Below are positions 9,201 through 19,300 of a stretch of DNA of 64,000 nt, piece by piece. Numbering within the stretch: the stretch's first letter is position 1; the number at the start of each line of letters is the position of its first letter. Location of the stretch: the NCBI RefSeq assembly GCF_003970675.1, contig NZ_CP034562.1, forward strand, positions 4,721,501 through 4,785,500, written 5' to 3'. The stretch is from Flammeovirga pectinis. Its GTDB lineage: Bacteria; Bacteroidota; Bacteroidia; Cytophagales; Flammeovirgaceae. The notes under the pieces were generated by a model. The model had not been told where the DNA came from and made no database searches. It saw only the letters and a list, made by a program, of their open reading frames with translations. Made by a program: the position numbers and the translations under genes.

Positions 9201-12144
9201 TAGAAATAATTTAGTTTTTGGTGGTTCTACTTTCAAAGGAAATATTCTTGAATTAAGAATTTGGTCAAAAGCATTATCTCTTTCTGAAGCATATGGTCAA
9301 ATGTATCAATCTTTACTTGGATCTGAACAAAATCTACAAGGCTACTGGCCAATGGATGAGGGAAGAGAAAACGTTGTAAACGATAAAGCAAGAAACAAGC
9401 ACGGCATAATGAATGCGGAATGGGATATTCGTCCGAAAGGAACTGCTTATAATTTTGAAAACAACGATTACTTAATGCTTGACAATGTAAATTTTGTACA
9501 ACTCTCAAGTCAGATGGATGTAACATTATCATTCTGGGTTAAAATGGATCAGTCGCAAGAGGCTACTATTTTCTCTAACGGTAAAGGTGATGGAACAGAT
9601 GTAATTGAGGCCAATGGCAAAGCCAACAAATGGTCGGTAGATGTACATACAAACGGTAAAATTTACCTTAATAATGAAGGAGTAGAATACGAGTTAACCA
9701 ATGATATTGTAGATGGAGAATGGCATCATGTAGCAATTGTTTTAAATAGACTTGGTGCTATGAAAACATATGTTGATGCTGATTTAACTACCTCAAATAT
9801 TGCAAATGACATTACAGGTTTATCTGGTAATAAATACTTTATTGGTGCAAGAGGTTTCAACAATGGAGGTCTTTATGAAATAGATCAGAAATTTGTAGGT
9901 AAAATAGATGAATTACGTTTATGGAATCTTGCTAGAACAAAAGAGCAGATCAGCAGAGATCGATACTTTGAAGTAGATTTTTCTACAACAGGTATTATGC
10001 TGTATGCTAGAATGAACGAGCCAGATCCTTTAGACAATTTAGCTCCTACCTATTATCATATGGATGCCAATAACATTGTTTCTACATCTACTAGTATAAT
10101 GAATGCTGCAACGCCTGCTTTCGATGAAGATGCTCCGGCATTGAAACCGAAAAGAAACTTAGAGATGTTTGCCGTAAGTCATGTTATTAATGGAGATGAA
10201 ATGATTATTAACCCGATCATTAGTAATTGGTCGGTATTAGAAGGACAGGTTATTGATATCACTGTTTCTAGATTATTTGATGAGAAAGGAAACAGACAGG
10301 AATCTCCAATTACTTGGACTGCATACATCCGTAAAAATCAAGTGGTATGGTCTGTAAAAGATGGTTTAGACTATGTTAATCTACAAAACTATGTAGGTAT
10401 AAATCAATCTTTTGATATTACTGTAGAAAACTTTGGAGGAACACCTCAAGATTTCAATATTAAAAATGTTCCTACATGGTTAACGCTTAGCCAAACTTCT
10501 GGTCAACTCGATCCAGATAGTAGACGAATTATTACTGCAGAAGTAAATAATAATCTTTCTGTAGGAGAGTATACAACAGATTTATACTTAGACACAGAAT
10601 ACAATTACGACGAGAAAATAAAACTTGATTTAAGAGTTTTAGAAAACGAACCTGATTGGGCTGTCAATGAAAGTAATTACAGTTACAATATGAGTATTGT
10701 AGGTAAAATTAAAATTGATAATGTCTATGCAGAAGATACACACACCAAAATTGGTGCTTTTGTAGGAGAAGAGCCAAGAGGTGAAGCGCAATTAGTTTAT
10801 GATAATAGTTTACAAGATTATTTCTTATATCTATCAATTAATTCTAATACAACTACCTCAGAACAAGTATCTTTTAAAATTTGGGATGCTGCAACCGGTA
10901 GAGTACTAGATGCTGAAATTGATGGTAGTGCCGAAGTTACATTTGTACAAGACCAAGTAATGGGTGATAATATTACTCCGAAGGTATTTACAAATACAAA
11001 CGTGATGGAACAGTCGTTAGCATTAAACCAAGGTTGGACTTGGGTTTCTTTAGCAGTTAGCGATACCCGTTTTAATGATCTTGATGCCTTAACTTCTCAA
11101 ATGCAATTAAGCAATGGTGATAGAATTGTTGCTCAGAATGAATTTGATGTTTACGATCAATCAATTGGGTGGTCGGGAAGTATTTCTTCTAATGCAGGAA
11201 TGACAAATGTCAAAATGTATAAAATGAAATTAGCCGATGCCAATGATCTTGAACTTAGAGGTGATATGGTGGATAATAATAATTTTGAAGTTACTCTTGC
11301 AAATGGTTGGAACTGGCTTCCATATCCTGTATTAAATAATTCGAATGTAAACGATGCCTTGGCTTATTATGAAGCAAGTAATGGCGATTTAATCAAAGGG
11401 CAAGATAGATTTGCAATTTATGATGAGTTTAGTGGTTGGGTAGGTACTTTATCATTCTTAAAAAGAGGAGAAGGGTACATGTTGAAATCAAATGGTTCAC
11501 CTCAACAATTTGCTTATCCTAAAGTATTCTCTAATGCCCGTCAGAAAGGAGAAAATGATAACAGCACAGATCAATTTGTAAATAACGCTTATGAATTTAA
11601 TATGAGTACTATTGTTGAAGTACCTGACGGATATGATCAAGTATATGTATACAACAATAAGCACCACGATATTAGAGGTATAGGTAATGTTGTTGAAGTT
11701 GAAGGTAGAAATTTAGCATTCATTACTGTTTATGGTAATGCAGATGAAAACCTTACTTTTAGTTTAAAAGACAACTTACAATTTACAGATGCAGGAGAAG
11801 AATTTGTTTTTGAAGATGATGCCGTTTATGGAACGTTCATTACTCCAATTCAATTAGGAGAAGTGATTGCATCTAATGAAGATATTGATTTAAATCCTGG
11901 CTCTTTAAAAGTTTATCCTAATCCTTCTTCTTCTGAATTTAACTTATCATTCCAGTTAGATAAAGGACATGATTACCACCTTATCGTTTACTCAATGAAT
12001 GGTAGAGTTGTTGAAAAACAAGATATTACTGGAGTTGTAGGTGCAAACATTATTACTATCGGAGAAACATACAATACAGGTGTTTATGTGGTAGAAATAA
12101 TTACTAGTGATGGTACATTTACAGAAAGGATTATCAAAAAATAA
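3202..12144 (+). CDS. Giant LamG-domain T9SS cargo protein 1
   Basis: The product has 2,980 residues (over 300 kDa). Visible parts in order are: signal peptide 1-20; beta-rich module ~72-177, shared with the divergent gene at the left edge; fibronectin-III-like region ~275-375; LamG-like jelly roll ~410-650 (FTLEVEGDGYVES..., GYIDDVRVWSRAL); carboxypeptidase-regulatory-like segments ~660-705 and ~790-850; an unclassified block ~1175-1550 ending GGRTSCPHEG; LamG folds ~1886-2028 and ~2080-2255; a BACON-like domain ~2405-2484; a cassette ~2485-2595 that differs from the paralogue; and a C-terminal type A T9SS sorting domain (SLKVYPNPSSSEFNLSF...GVYVVEI). The protein should be exported by Sec, then T9SS, and be anchored or released at the surface. 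An adhesion or glycan-binding role is inferred from the LamG folds. No catalytic domain is recognised. Confidence 0.85.
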   Translation: MKKILLLLVFLTSTMLGVASSSVNNSTKDINKEGETPKNEINTTTEEIDNQTILDKIYSFIFSSKSLTYNTTTFHEDDSNNGTIKNKIIVTISGASFHGKKGTDLGDKDAVVVRNLPTGYTPYIVVESPTQASITLNGIASTHRSQDDVGQIEVEFYSHAFLDATVSEVSNTFISNITVDYIDGFSSGNFDTDNIEIETPRINIVTGFNGTLNYQMDDDGNYLNLNVGSALSPVTTVTNYEVFRDNDTNLSDSEVVLEGNLIIGFPWEIFYNAPTFTRNTFEISKGYYSDETRIDWQVNNNSDLITTFKVYRREFDPAISDLYTNYELLVTLDNQTYTYSDFDVEGGLLFEYKIDVEGLGELDIEYTTYITGVGFRNPTATISGNIAFEGGNPVENVVVRAEPQGAELKLKSFTLEVEGDGYVESVIETDNLPNEYTVQSWFKFNGNSEGEAFKVFNGSSFYDLDYEKTDDELIFILHSPSISDEITYRLAGYLPSGEANGAGEDVVETYTDILDRFNHLSLVLTPEELPKLYFNGRLMDSNFAEDNVPKDLAYLVEVSMNTDNDSTKFVPLTGEDAYFRVGDGFVGYIDDVRVWSRALDADEVKKNYRRYLSGAENALEIYLRIDEGTGAYAYDLSKSGFDFNKRHSFLLNTIWSQEAPTTSQLGIFGVTNMYGNYVISSVPYSGNGGTYSITPMFGVHEFDPIKQVVFVGKGSEVVNQLDFLDISSFLFRGIAYYDVRGLFEPLRKVEDVTQIEDAGYNQYLVTIDGTKIMYNQGHYFKDEEEDLYEYPKVFLDGANIFVDGNIMLDANKEPLVTGKDGFFELQVPIGNHFIEVRKANHTLVHGGRFPAEGYYEFFENLEAPKPFVDTTRVNIVGRVVGGQVEAEKPIGFGYNGTQEYTYNYTEDSSEVVGVSSISNIGTARITFDYLPYGADPATGFLSTSIFTNSETGEYRTQLLPINYIINQITGVVIESNTDIQLLSGNEEVDFSFITEEFTSVFEDPNGSGLESDPYHFVQNFIYRSTPVLNVEGQTYNYLIAAEGDTSIKYPVYEQLYDYKVDLISYEEYENKEINQKFTVPITDGEYIINNNLADDTAENLVKSEEEPNKATYYFKAGLPLMTAPFTKSMSINLRIKGVDYPAENFLAEGFIIGGEADGSQLFVTKAPDFPDIILRDPPGSGSSATIEAGTEVTITSELNTLTNVSTSYTNTFHQGVTVTTGGGKLGPEVEADVSNDVENGISVSYGSDYGENQTKSYSFSQSISTSDSEGFVGSDGDLYIGNSKNLEYGTFKRLVITDTAVSGIDNATFFKFNDDDTIDTVYVNQQKALFFNESPTSTFFVYSQKHIVNTLLPEYESFILALDNGTLDPEDEGVLTKDEYEKQIRLWQKIIQDNERTKYRAFNDQENYKAEIIANITAQLNNDGLAALINSKFSDNISIDYGVGGLERTISTFSAVNTSYSYDVNLDASYAQTVGAVVNGTGFQHTMGVEFNQSFAKSDGKEEAKSLDISYSIVDNDDDNYLSIDVVNPFDGNGPIFRTVGGRTSCPHEGEVLSLYFDKDNDDDITVIGAGGSPLSIATQAIEVPVITANITDITNIPEDDMAVIELTLLNNTNADLNNNVSFMLYIDNTSNPYNIKSNIPQGGVEVEVPHDQTVTYTVFLEKSKPDVYDYEDLSIVLESICMGSDLQETVEVSVHYVPSCTRIEVQRPLENWVMNATTAFNDDGSTNPLPIVLGDYSRTYDSFEKVRLEYRKSTSPTWTRLYTYYNNAQSYADAVAAQEQKIDMITDDNITFSWDIGATGLSDGDYEIRAISYCDNGTEYISNVVAGKVDLNIPVAFGTPSPGDGILSAGEDLTLKYSENILYNSAISNIEIVGQTNDQEIAHGTSVYFEGSNNTATFEKPSISDQNFTIEFWMRNLSTEANSIIFKQENGMEATLSGNTLTWTVEGSSTYSVSSPILDDDLFHHYVFVYDGTDSGTLRMYQDDQELGFTNTGAFAIPNRNNLVFGGSTFKGNILELRIWSKALSLSEAYGQMYQSLLGSEQNLQGYWPMDEGRENVVNDKARNKHGIMNAEWDIRPKGTAYNFENNDYLMLDNVNFVQLSSQMDVTLSFWVKMDQSQEATIFSNGKGDGTDVIEANGKANKWSVDVHTNGKIYLNNEGVEYELTNDIVDGEWHHVAIVLNRLGAMKTYVDADLTTSNIANDITGLSGNKYFIGARGFNNGGLYEIDQKFVGKIDELRLWNLARTKEQISRDRYFEVDFSTTGIMLYARMNEPDPLDNLAPTYYHMDANNIVSTSTSIMNAATPAFDEDAPALKPKRNLEMFAVSHVINGDEMIINPIISNWSVLEGQVIDITVSRLFDEKGNRQESPITWTAYIRKNQVVWSVKDGLDYVNLQNYVGINQSFDITVENFGGTPQDFNIKNVPTWLTLSQTSGQLDPDSRRIITAEVNNNLSVGEYTTDLYLDTEYNYDEKIKLDLRVLENEPDWAVNESNYSYNMSIVGKIKIDNVYAEDTHTKIGAFVGEEPRGEAQLVYDNSLQDYFLYLSINSNTTTSEQVSFKIWDAATGRVLDAEIDGSAEVTFVQDQVMGDNITPKVFTNTNVMEQSLALNQGWTWVSLAVSDTRFNDLDALTSQMQLSNGDRIVAQNEFDVYDQSIGWSGSISSNAGMTNVKMYKMKLADANDLELRGDMVDNNNFEVTLANGWNWLPYPVLNNSNVNDALAYYEASNGDLIKGQDRFAIYDEFSGWVGTLSFLKRGEGYMLKSNGSPQQFAYPKVFSNARQKGENDNSTDQFVNNAYEFNMSTIVEVPDGYDQVYVYNNKHHDIRGIGNVVEVEGRNLAFITVYGNADENLTFSLKDNLQFTDAGEEFVFEDDAVYGTFITPIQLGEVIASNEDIDLNPGSLKVYPNPSSSEFNLSFQLDKGHDYHLIVYSMNGRVVEKQDITGVVGANIITIGETYNTGVYVVEIITSDGTFTERIIKK
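7975..10660 (+). repeat. Near-identical tract shared by the two giant genes (copy A)
   Basis: This stretch is nearly identical in DNA to 18115-20800 at a constant offset of 10,140 bp, including long runs without a single difference at synonymous positions. The flanking parts of the same genes are much more diverged. The tract encodes the second and third LamG folds and the BACON-like domain. The sharp edges point to recent gene conversion rather than uniform divergence after duplication. Confidence 0.8.
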
Positions 12145-12161
12145 ATTGTATTGTTTAAAGA

Positions 12162-12190
12162 AATTCATTTAAGATTTAATTGAATGAATT
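12162..12190. repeat. Inverted repeat just after giant gene 1
   Basis: AATTCATT and AATGAATT form an 8 bp stem with a 13-nt loop, starting 18 bp after the stop codon at 12144. It has no T-tract, so it is a poor intrinsic terminator. It may act as an mRNA 3'-end stabiliser or as part of a read-through junction into the next collar gene. Confidence 0.35.
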
Positions 12191-12209
12191 CCTAAAATAT
12201 ATAATCTGA

Positions 12210-12264
12210 ATTGTTTTAAGTATTTACATGTTATCTTGTATAGTACGTAACTACTTAAAACAAT
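12210..12264. repeat. Perfect 13 bp inverted repeat upstream of collar 3
   Basis: ATTGTTTTAAGTA (12210-12222) is the exact reverse complement of TACTTAAAACAAT (12252-12264), with a 29-nt loop. It lies midway in the 184 bp gap between the first giant gene and the third collar gene. It could be an operator or an RNA structure. It is not followed by a T-run on the + strand. Confidence 0.5.
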
Positions 12265-12328
12265 CACATTAATTATCAACATAGAAAACCCAAGACCTAA
12301 AATAATAACCCAATAAATTTTCTCATAT

Positions 12329-13252
12329 ATGTTACTTAAAACCCAATATCTCACTTTACTACTACTGATAACCTTAACCGTCTGTGGTGGTAATCTATTC
12401 GCTCAAGATTCTGGAGGATTAGTTATTCAAGGAATTGCAAGGAATTCGACAAACATTCCTATCCCTAATAAATTAGTCCATTTTAAATTTAGAGTGACAA
12501 ATTCTGATAACTCAATCAATTATTATACAGAATCTGAAGCTATACTAACAGATGCTCAAGGAGTTTTTGCACATGTTATTGGGAACGGAAGTAATCAGAC
12601 AGGAAGTTTAGCAAATATACCTTATGAGAAAGACGGGTTAATGCTAACAATTTCAATGCCGGTAGATGGATCTGAAAACATCATTTCACAACAAAAATTC
12701 AACTATGTCCCTTATGCATATTCTGCCCTAAATGGTGCTCCATCTGGAACAATCATTTCTTATGTTGGTAGTACTGCTCCTGATGGTTGGATGCTATGTG
12801 ATGGTAGTAATGTACCTACTGGAACAGCTTTAAAAGACATTATTGGTCTAACAAAATCTCCCGATTTAAGAGGTATCTTTTTAAGAGGTACAGGAACAAG
12901 TACATCTTACAAAAATAGTAGTGACAGTTTTGTAAAAGGTCCATCTCTGAATGGTTATCAAAAAGATAAATTAAGAGATCATGGTCACGATAACGATATA
13001 TCAGTCTCTCTTTCTAATGCAGGTTCTCATAACCATGATTATAACAGATTAGAAGATAACTCTGGTACAGATGTAACTGGATATGCTGCAGGGGTAAACA
13101 AAAGAGATAACTTTAGTAGAAGTACTGGTTCAGACGGATCACATAATCATACAGCAACATTATCTGGTACTATTAACGATGCAAATGGTGGAGCTGTTAG
13201 TACAGAAACAAGACCTATAAACTATGGTGTAACCTACATCATAAAATTATAA
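12329..13252 (+). CDS. Secreted phage-tail-collar domain protein 3
   Basis: This 307-residue product is the third collar paralogue and is most like the one at 2212. It has a signal peptide (ending near NLFAQ), the N-terminal LVIQGIARN domain with GVFAHVIGNG and NYVPYAYSA, the collar segment GTIISYVG..APDGWMLCDGSN...SPDLRGIFLRG, three His-x-His pairs (HGH, HNH, HNH), and the end RPINYGVTYIIKL. It is placed before the second giant gene just as the second collar gene precedes the first giant gene. Its leader carries AAACCCAAGA (12286) and a TAACCCAAT element (12306), shared with the leader at 1206-1235. No T9SS sorting domain is visible. A structural fibre is more likely than an enzyme. Confidence 0.85.
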   Translation: MLLKTQYLTLLLLITLTVCGGNLFAQDSGGLVIQGIARNSTNIPIPNKLVHFKFRVTNSDNSINYYTESEAILTDAQGVFAHVIGNGSNQTGSLANIPYEKDGLMLTISMPVDGSENIISQQKFNYVPYAYSALNGAPSGTIISYVGSTAPDGWMLCDGSNVPTGTALKDIIGLTKSPDLRGIFLRGTGTSTSYKNSSDSFVKGPSLNGYQKDKLRDHGHDNDISVSLSNAGSHNHDYNRLEDNSGTDVTGYAAGVNKRDNFSRSTGSDGSHNHTATLSGTINDANGGAVSTETRPINYGVTYIIKL

Positions 13253-13290
13253 GAAATACGATAGCCCTGTTAAACTAATTTTATTATAGA

Positions 13291-13320
13291 AATACTACAC
13301 TCCATTTTGTGTATTATTTT
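13291..13320 (+). promoter_or_regulatory. Conserved hairpin between collar 3 and giant gene 2
   Basis: AATACTACAC (13291-13300) and GTGTATTATT (13309-13318) pair with a single mismatch around an 8-nt loop, followed by TTATTA. It sits 17 bp before the giant gene's ATG and matches the position of the hairpin at 3161-3182. A role as attenuator or processing site is inferred from the conserved position. Confidence 0.5.
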
Positions 13321-13335
13321 ATTAGCATATAAATT

Positions 13336-16300
13336 ATGAAAAAGATACTCTTGCTATTGATGTTTATTACATCAACCATGCTAGGGGTGGCTCACTCAGA
13401 AAATACAAATTATATTAATGATGATGATTTGTATACAGAAACCCCCATTAACATAGCTAATGAAGAAGAAGAACCTCTTCTTGATAAGATATATAACTTT
13501 ATTTTTTCTTCTAAAAATGTGACCTATTCAACCACTACGTTTCATGAAAATGAAGCTAATAATGGTACTATTAGGAATACTATAGAAGTAACATTATCTG
13601 GTACAACATTTAATGGAAGTCAGGGTACAGATCTTATTGGATCTGGAGCTGTTGAAGTAAAAAACTTACCTAGTGGATTAAGTCCTTATGTAATTATTAA
13701 TTCTTCTAACACTGCAACCATTACATTAAATGGTATTGCGAACGTACATAGAAGTCAAGATGATATCAGCAATATTCAGATAATATTTAAGAATTCAGCA
13801 TTCTCTGGTAGTACTGCTAGTCAAGTTTCAAATTCAACAAAATCTAATGTTGAAATTGATTTTATTGATGGGTTTTCTAGTGGTAATACAGTAGATATTG
13901 ACGATGAACAAAGAGATCCTCAAATAGACATTGTTATTGGGTTTAACAATGTATTGGGAGAACAAATTGATGAAGACGGTACTTATTTAAATATAATTGC
14001 TGGTACTCCTTTTTCACCAGTTCATACATCTACACAATATGAGATATTTAGAGAAGAAGATACAGGGTTAACAGATAGTGAAACAATACAGAGTGGTAAA
14101 ATTCTTATTGGTTTCCCTTGGGATATATTTTACAATGCACCTACATTCACTAGAAATTCATTCGAAGTTTCTAAAGGATATTATAACGATAAAACTTCTA
14201 TTCAATGGCAAGTATCTAACAACTCAGATTTAATTACATTTTTTAAAATCTATAGAAGAGAGTTTGATCCAAGTAATGAAAACCACTCTGTAAATTATAA
14301 ATTAGTGGCTACTCTTGATAATACATCTTACTCTTATGATGATTATGATGTAGAGGGTGGCGTTTTGCAAGAATATAAAGTTGTTGCAGATGGTTTAGGT
14401 GATTTAGAAATCGAATACACTTCATTTATTACAGGTATTGGCTTTAGAAATCCTACGGCTACTATTACAGGTAATATTACTTTTGAAGGTGGAAACCCAG
14501 TACAAGATGTAATAGTTAGAGCTCAACCTCAGGGTGGAGAAATTGTACTTCAATCATTTAGTGCTAAAGTTAACGGTACGGGTTATGTAGAATCTAAAAT
14601 GGAAGCAAGAGAACTTCCTACTGATTTTACGTTACAATCTTGGTTTAAATTTGATGGTAATTCTTCTGGAGAGTTATTTAAGATGTTTAATGGATCATCC
14701 TACTACGATCTCGATTATATTAAATCAGATAATGATATTAAATTAACTTTACACTCGCCTTCTTTATCAAAAGATATAACGTTTACGCTTACTGGTTCTT
14801 TGCCTAATGGAGAATCTGATGGAGCAGGAGAAGATATTATTATTCCTTATGCAGAAGTAATGGAGGAATTTAATAATTTCAGTTTAGTTTTATCACCAAA
14901 TGATATTCCTAAATTATACTTTAACGGGCGTTTAATGGATGGGAATTACAGTTCAACAATTCCTGCAGAAATAAGTCATCTAGTAGATATTACAACAGTA
15001 AATACAGATAGCATTACATATCAACCAATAACTGGCGATAAGTGTTACTTTAGAGTAGCAGATGGATTTAAAGGTTACTTTGATGATATAAGAATATGGA
15101 GTAGTGCACTAAGTAATGATGACGTTCAGAAGAATTATAGAAGATATTTAAGTGGAGCAGAAAGAGGTTTAGAAATTTACCTTAGAATTGATGAAGGTAC
15201 TGGCTCGTATGCTTATGATCTTTCTAAAGAAGAGTTTACATTTCACAAAAGACATTCATTTTTATTAAATACGGAATGGTCTCAAGAAACACCAACAATT
15301 ACTCAATTAGGTATTTTTGGTGTAACAGATATGTTTGGTAACTATGTAATTACTTCTATTCCTTATGCAGGTAATGGTGGTTCTTATGCAGTTACACCTA
15401 TGTTTGGAGTACATGAGTTTGATCCAGGTCAGCAAGTTGTATTTATTGGAGAAGGTTCTGAGGTAATTAATAAATTAGATTTTAAAGATATATCTTCATT
15501 CATTTTTAGAGGTATAGCCTATTTCGATGTTAGAGGTCAATACAGTTCTCTAAGAAAAGTAGATGATGTTACTCAGATAGAAGATGCTGGTTATAATCAA
15601 TACTTAGTAACAATTGATGGTACAAAAATAATGTACAATCAAGGACATTATTTTAAAAATGAAATTGGAGAATTATACGAGTATCCAAAAATATTTTTAG
15701 ACGAAGCCAATGTTTATGTTGATGGTAATATGGTATTAGATGAAAACAAATCTCCTGTTGTAACAGGTAAAGATGGTTTCTTCCAAATACAAGTACCAAT
15801 TGGTAACCACTACGTAGAAGTTAGAAAAAATGGACATGGTTTAGTACATGATGGTAGGTTCCCTGCTGAAGGATATTATGAGTTTTTTGAAAATCATGAA
15901 ACACCAAAACCATTTGTAGATACAACGAGAGTTAGTGTAGTTGGTAGAGTTGTTGGTGGACAAGTTGAAGCTGAAAAACTTATTGGTTTCGGTTTTGATG
16001 GAATTAAAGAAGTTGATTTCTTCCACACAGCCGATTCTTCAGAAACGGTAGTAATATCATCAACAAATAACCTCGGTACGGCAAAAATTACTTTCGATTA
16101 TCTTCCTTATGGAGCAGACCCTGCTACTGGATATTTATCAACTAGTTTTTATACAAATAATAAAACAGGTGAATATAAAGCAGAGTTAATTCCTATAAAT
16201 TATATCATTAACGAGGTTAGCGGTGCAGTAATAGAAAGTAACCCAGATGTTATTCTACTTTCAGGAAGTGAAGAAGTAGATTACTCACCATATACAAATG

Positions 16301-19300
16301 ATAAACGTGCAGTTTTTAAAGATTCGGTTGGAAACGAAATCCAATCAGAACCTTATAAATTTGTACAAAACTTTATTTATAGATCTACTCCTCAAGTTAC
16401 TGTCGAAAATCAGACGTATGAATTTCTTGTTTCTGAAGAGAACGATACCTCTGTAACATACCCTGTTTATGAGCAATTGTATGAATATCAGATTGATTTA
16501 CTCGCTTTTGAGGAATACGAAAATAAAGAAATCAACACAACATTTACAGTTCCAGTTACAGATGGTCAATACTATGTAACGAATAATTTAGCAAGATCTA
16601 GTTCTGATAGATTTGAGAAAGATCCGGAAGAAGAAAATAAAGTAACGTATTACTTTACGGCTGGATTACCTTTAATGAACGCTCCTTTTAGAAAAGGAAT
16701 GAGTGTAATGCTAAGAATTAAAGATGTTGATTATGCTCCAGATAACTTACTTTCAGAAGGTATTATCTTCGGTGGTAAATCAGATGGTTCTCAATTGTTT
16801 GTAACAAAAGCACCAGATATTCCAGATATCATTCTAAGAGATCCTCCCGGTTCTGGTAGTTCAGCTTCTATTGAAGCAGGAACAGAATTAACAATAGAGA
16901 CTTCGATGAATGCACTTACATCGTCTTCTTTTGAGCAAGGATTAACACTTAAATTAGGTACTACAGTTACCACAGGTGGTGCAGATGCCGGACCAGAAAA
17001 TACTGTTGAAGCAGTTAACGATGTTGAGAGTGGTTTTAGCGTAAGTTATAACTCAGATTATGGTGAAGGTTTTACTAAATCTTATTCATTTTCTCAAACA
17101 ATATCAACAAGTGATAGCGAAGGTTTTGTTGGTTCTGATGGTGACTTATATATAGGTCATTCAAAAAATTTACAATACGGATCTTATAACAGATTATCTG
17201 CTACAGATACAATTGTAAAAGGAATTGATAATACTACATTTATTAGACACAACGATGATGGTAGTTTAGATACTGTTTATATCAATAAACAAAAAGCGTT
17301 ATACTTTAACGAAGCGCCTTCATCTACGTTCTTTATTTATTCTCAAAAACACATTATCACTACATTAATTCCAGAATATGAGAGCTTTATTACAGCCTTA
17401 GAAAATGGATCACTTGATTCTGATGATGAGGGTGTACTTTCGAAAACTGAATATGAAACGCAAATAAAATTATGGCAAGAGATTATTCAGAATAATGAGA
17501 GAACAAAATACAGAGCATTTAACGATCAAGATAATTTCTTAAGTGAAGTTATTGCATCGATTACAGCTAATGAGGATCAGTACAATTTAGATCATAACAA
17601 CAGTTATACTCAAAACTACCTTAATTTTGTCAACAAGCATTTTAAAGATAACATCTCTATAGATTATGGTGTTGGCGGTGTAGAAAGAACAGTAAGTACA
17701 TTTACAGCTTCTGGTAGTTCTTATGCTTATGAAGTAGCTTTAGATTATACATTTGCTCACACTTTCGGTAAAGAAATTAACGATACGGGTGATGAGGTAA
17801 CTACAAGTTTTGGTGTAAGCCAAGGTTTTGCAAAATCAGATGCATCAGAAAGTGCTGAATCTACTTCTTTTACTTATTCTATTGTTGATAATGATGACGA
17901 TAACTATTTAAGTATAGATGTAGTAAATCCATTTGATGGTAACGGTCCTATTTTCCGTACCCTTGGTGGTAGAACTTCTTGTCCGCATGAAGGTCCTTTA
18001 CTTTCTAATTATTTTGATAGTGAAAATTACGAACAAGGTGTAATTGGTGCCGGTGGAACTGCATTAGCAATTGCTACTCAAGCCATCGAAGTTCCAGTTA
18101 TTTCTGCTAATGTTACTGATATTACAAATATCCCTGAAGACGATATGGCGGTAATTGAATTAACATTATTGAATAACACGAATGCTGATCTAAATGAAAA
18201 TGTGAGCTTCATGCTTTACATTGATAATACTACTAACCCTCACAATATTAAATCTAATATTCCGCAAGGAGGTGTTGAAGTTGAAGTTCCACATGATCAA
18301 ACAGTGACTTATACGGTTTTCTTAGAAAAATCTAAACCTGATGTTTACGATTATGAAGACCTAAGTATTGTTTTAGAGTCTATTTGTATGGGGTCTGATT
18401 TACAAGAATCAGTTGAAGTATCTGTACATTATGTGCCTTCTTGTACAAGAATAGAAGTTCAAAAACCTTTAGAAAAATGGGTAATGAATGCTACTACTGC
18501 ATTCAATGATGATGGATCTACTAATCCATTACCAATTATTTTAGGCGATTACTCTAGAACATACGATAGCTTTGAAAAAGTAAGATTAGAATACAGAAAA
18601 TCTACTTCTCCTACTTGGACAAGATTATATACTTATTACAATAATGCTCAATCTTATGCTGATGCTGTAGCTGCTCAAGAATCAAAAATTGATATGATTA
18701 CTGACGATAATATCACTTTTTCTTGGGACATAGGCGCAACCGGTTTAAGTGATGGTGATTATGAAATAAGAGCCATTTCTTATTGTGATAACGGTACTGA
18801 ATATATTTCCGATGTTGTGCCTGGTAAAGTTGATTTAAACATTCCTGTTGCCTTTGGAACACCTTCTCCTAGAAATGGAATATTATCGGCAGGGCAAGAC
18901 CTTACTTTAAAGTATAGTGAGAATATTTTATACAACTCTGCTATAAGTAATATTGAGATTGTTGGCCAAACCAATGATCAAGAAATTGCACACGGTACTT
19001 CGGTATATTTTGAAGGAAGTAACAACACTGCAACTTTTGAAAAACCTTCAATAAGTGATCAGAACTTTACAATTGAGTTTTGGATGAGAAACCTTTCTAC
19101 TGAAGCGAATTCTATCATTTTCAAACAAGAAAATGGAATGGAAGCAACGCTTTCTGGAAATACGCTTACTTGGACTGTTGAAGGAAGTTCTACATACTCT
19201 GTTTCTAGTCCGATTTTAGACGACGATTTATTCCATCACTATGTATTTGTATACGATGGAACAGATTCTGGAACTTTGAGAATGTATCAAGATGATCAAG

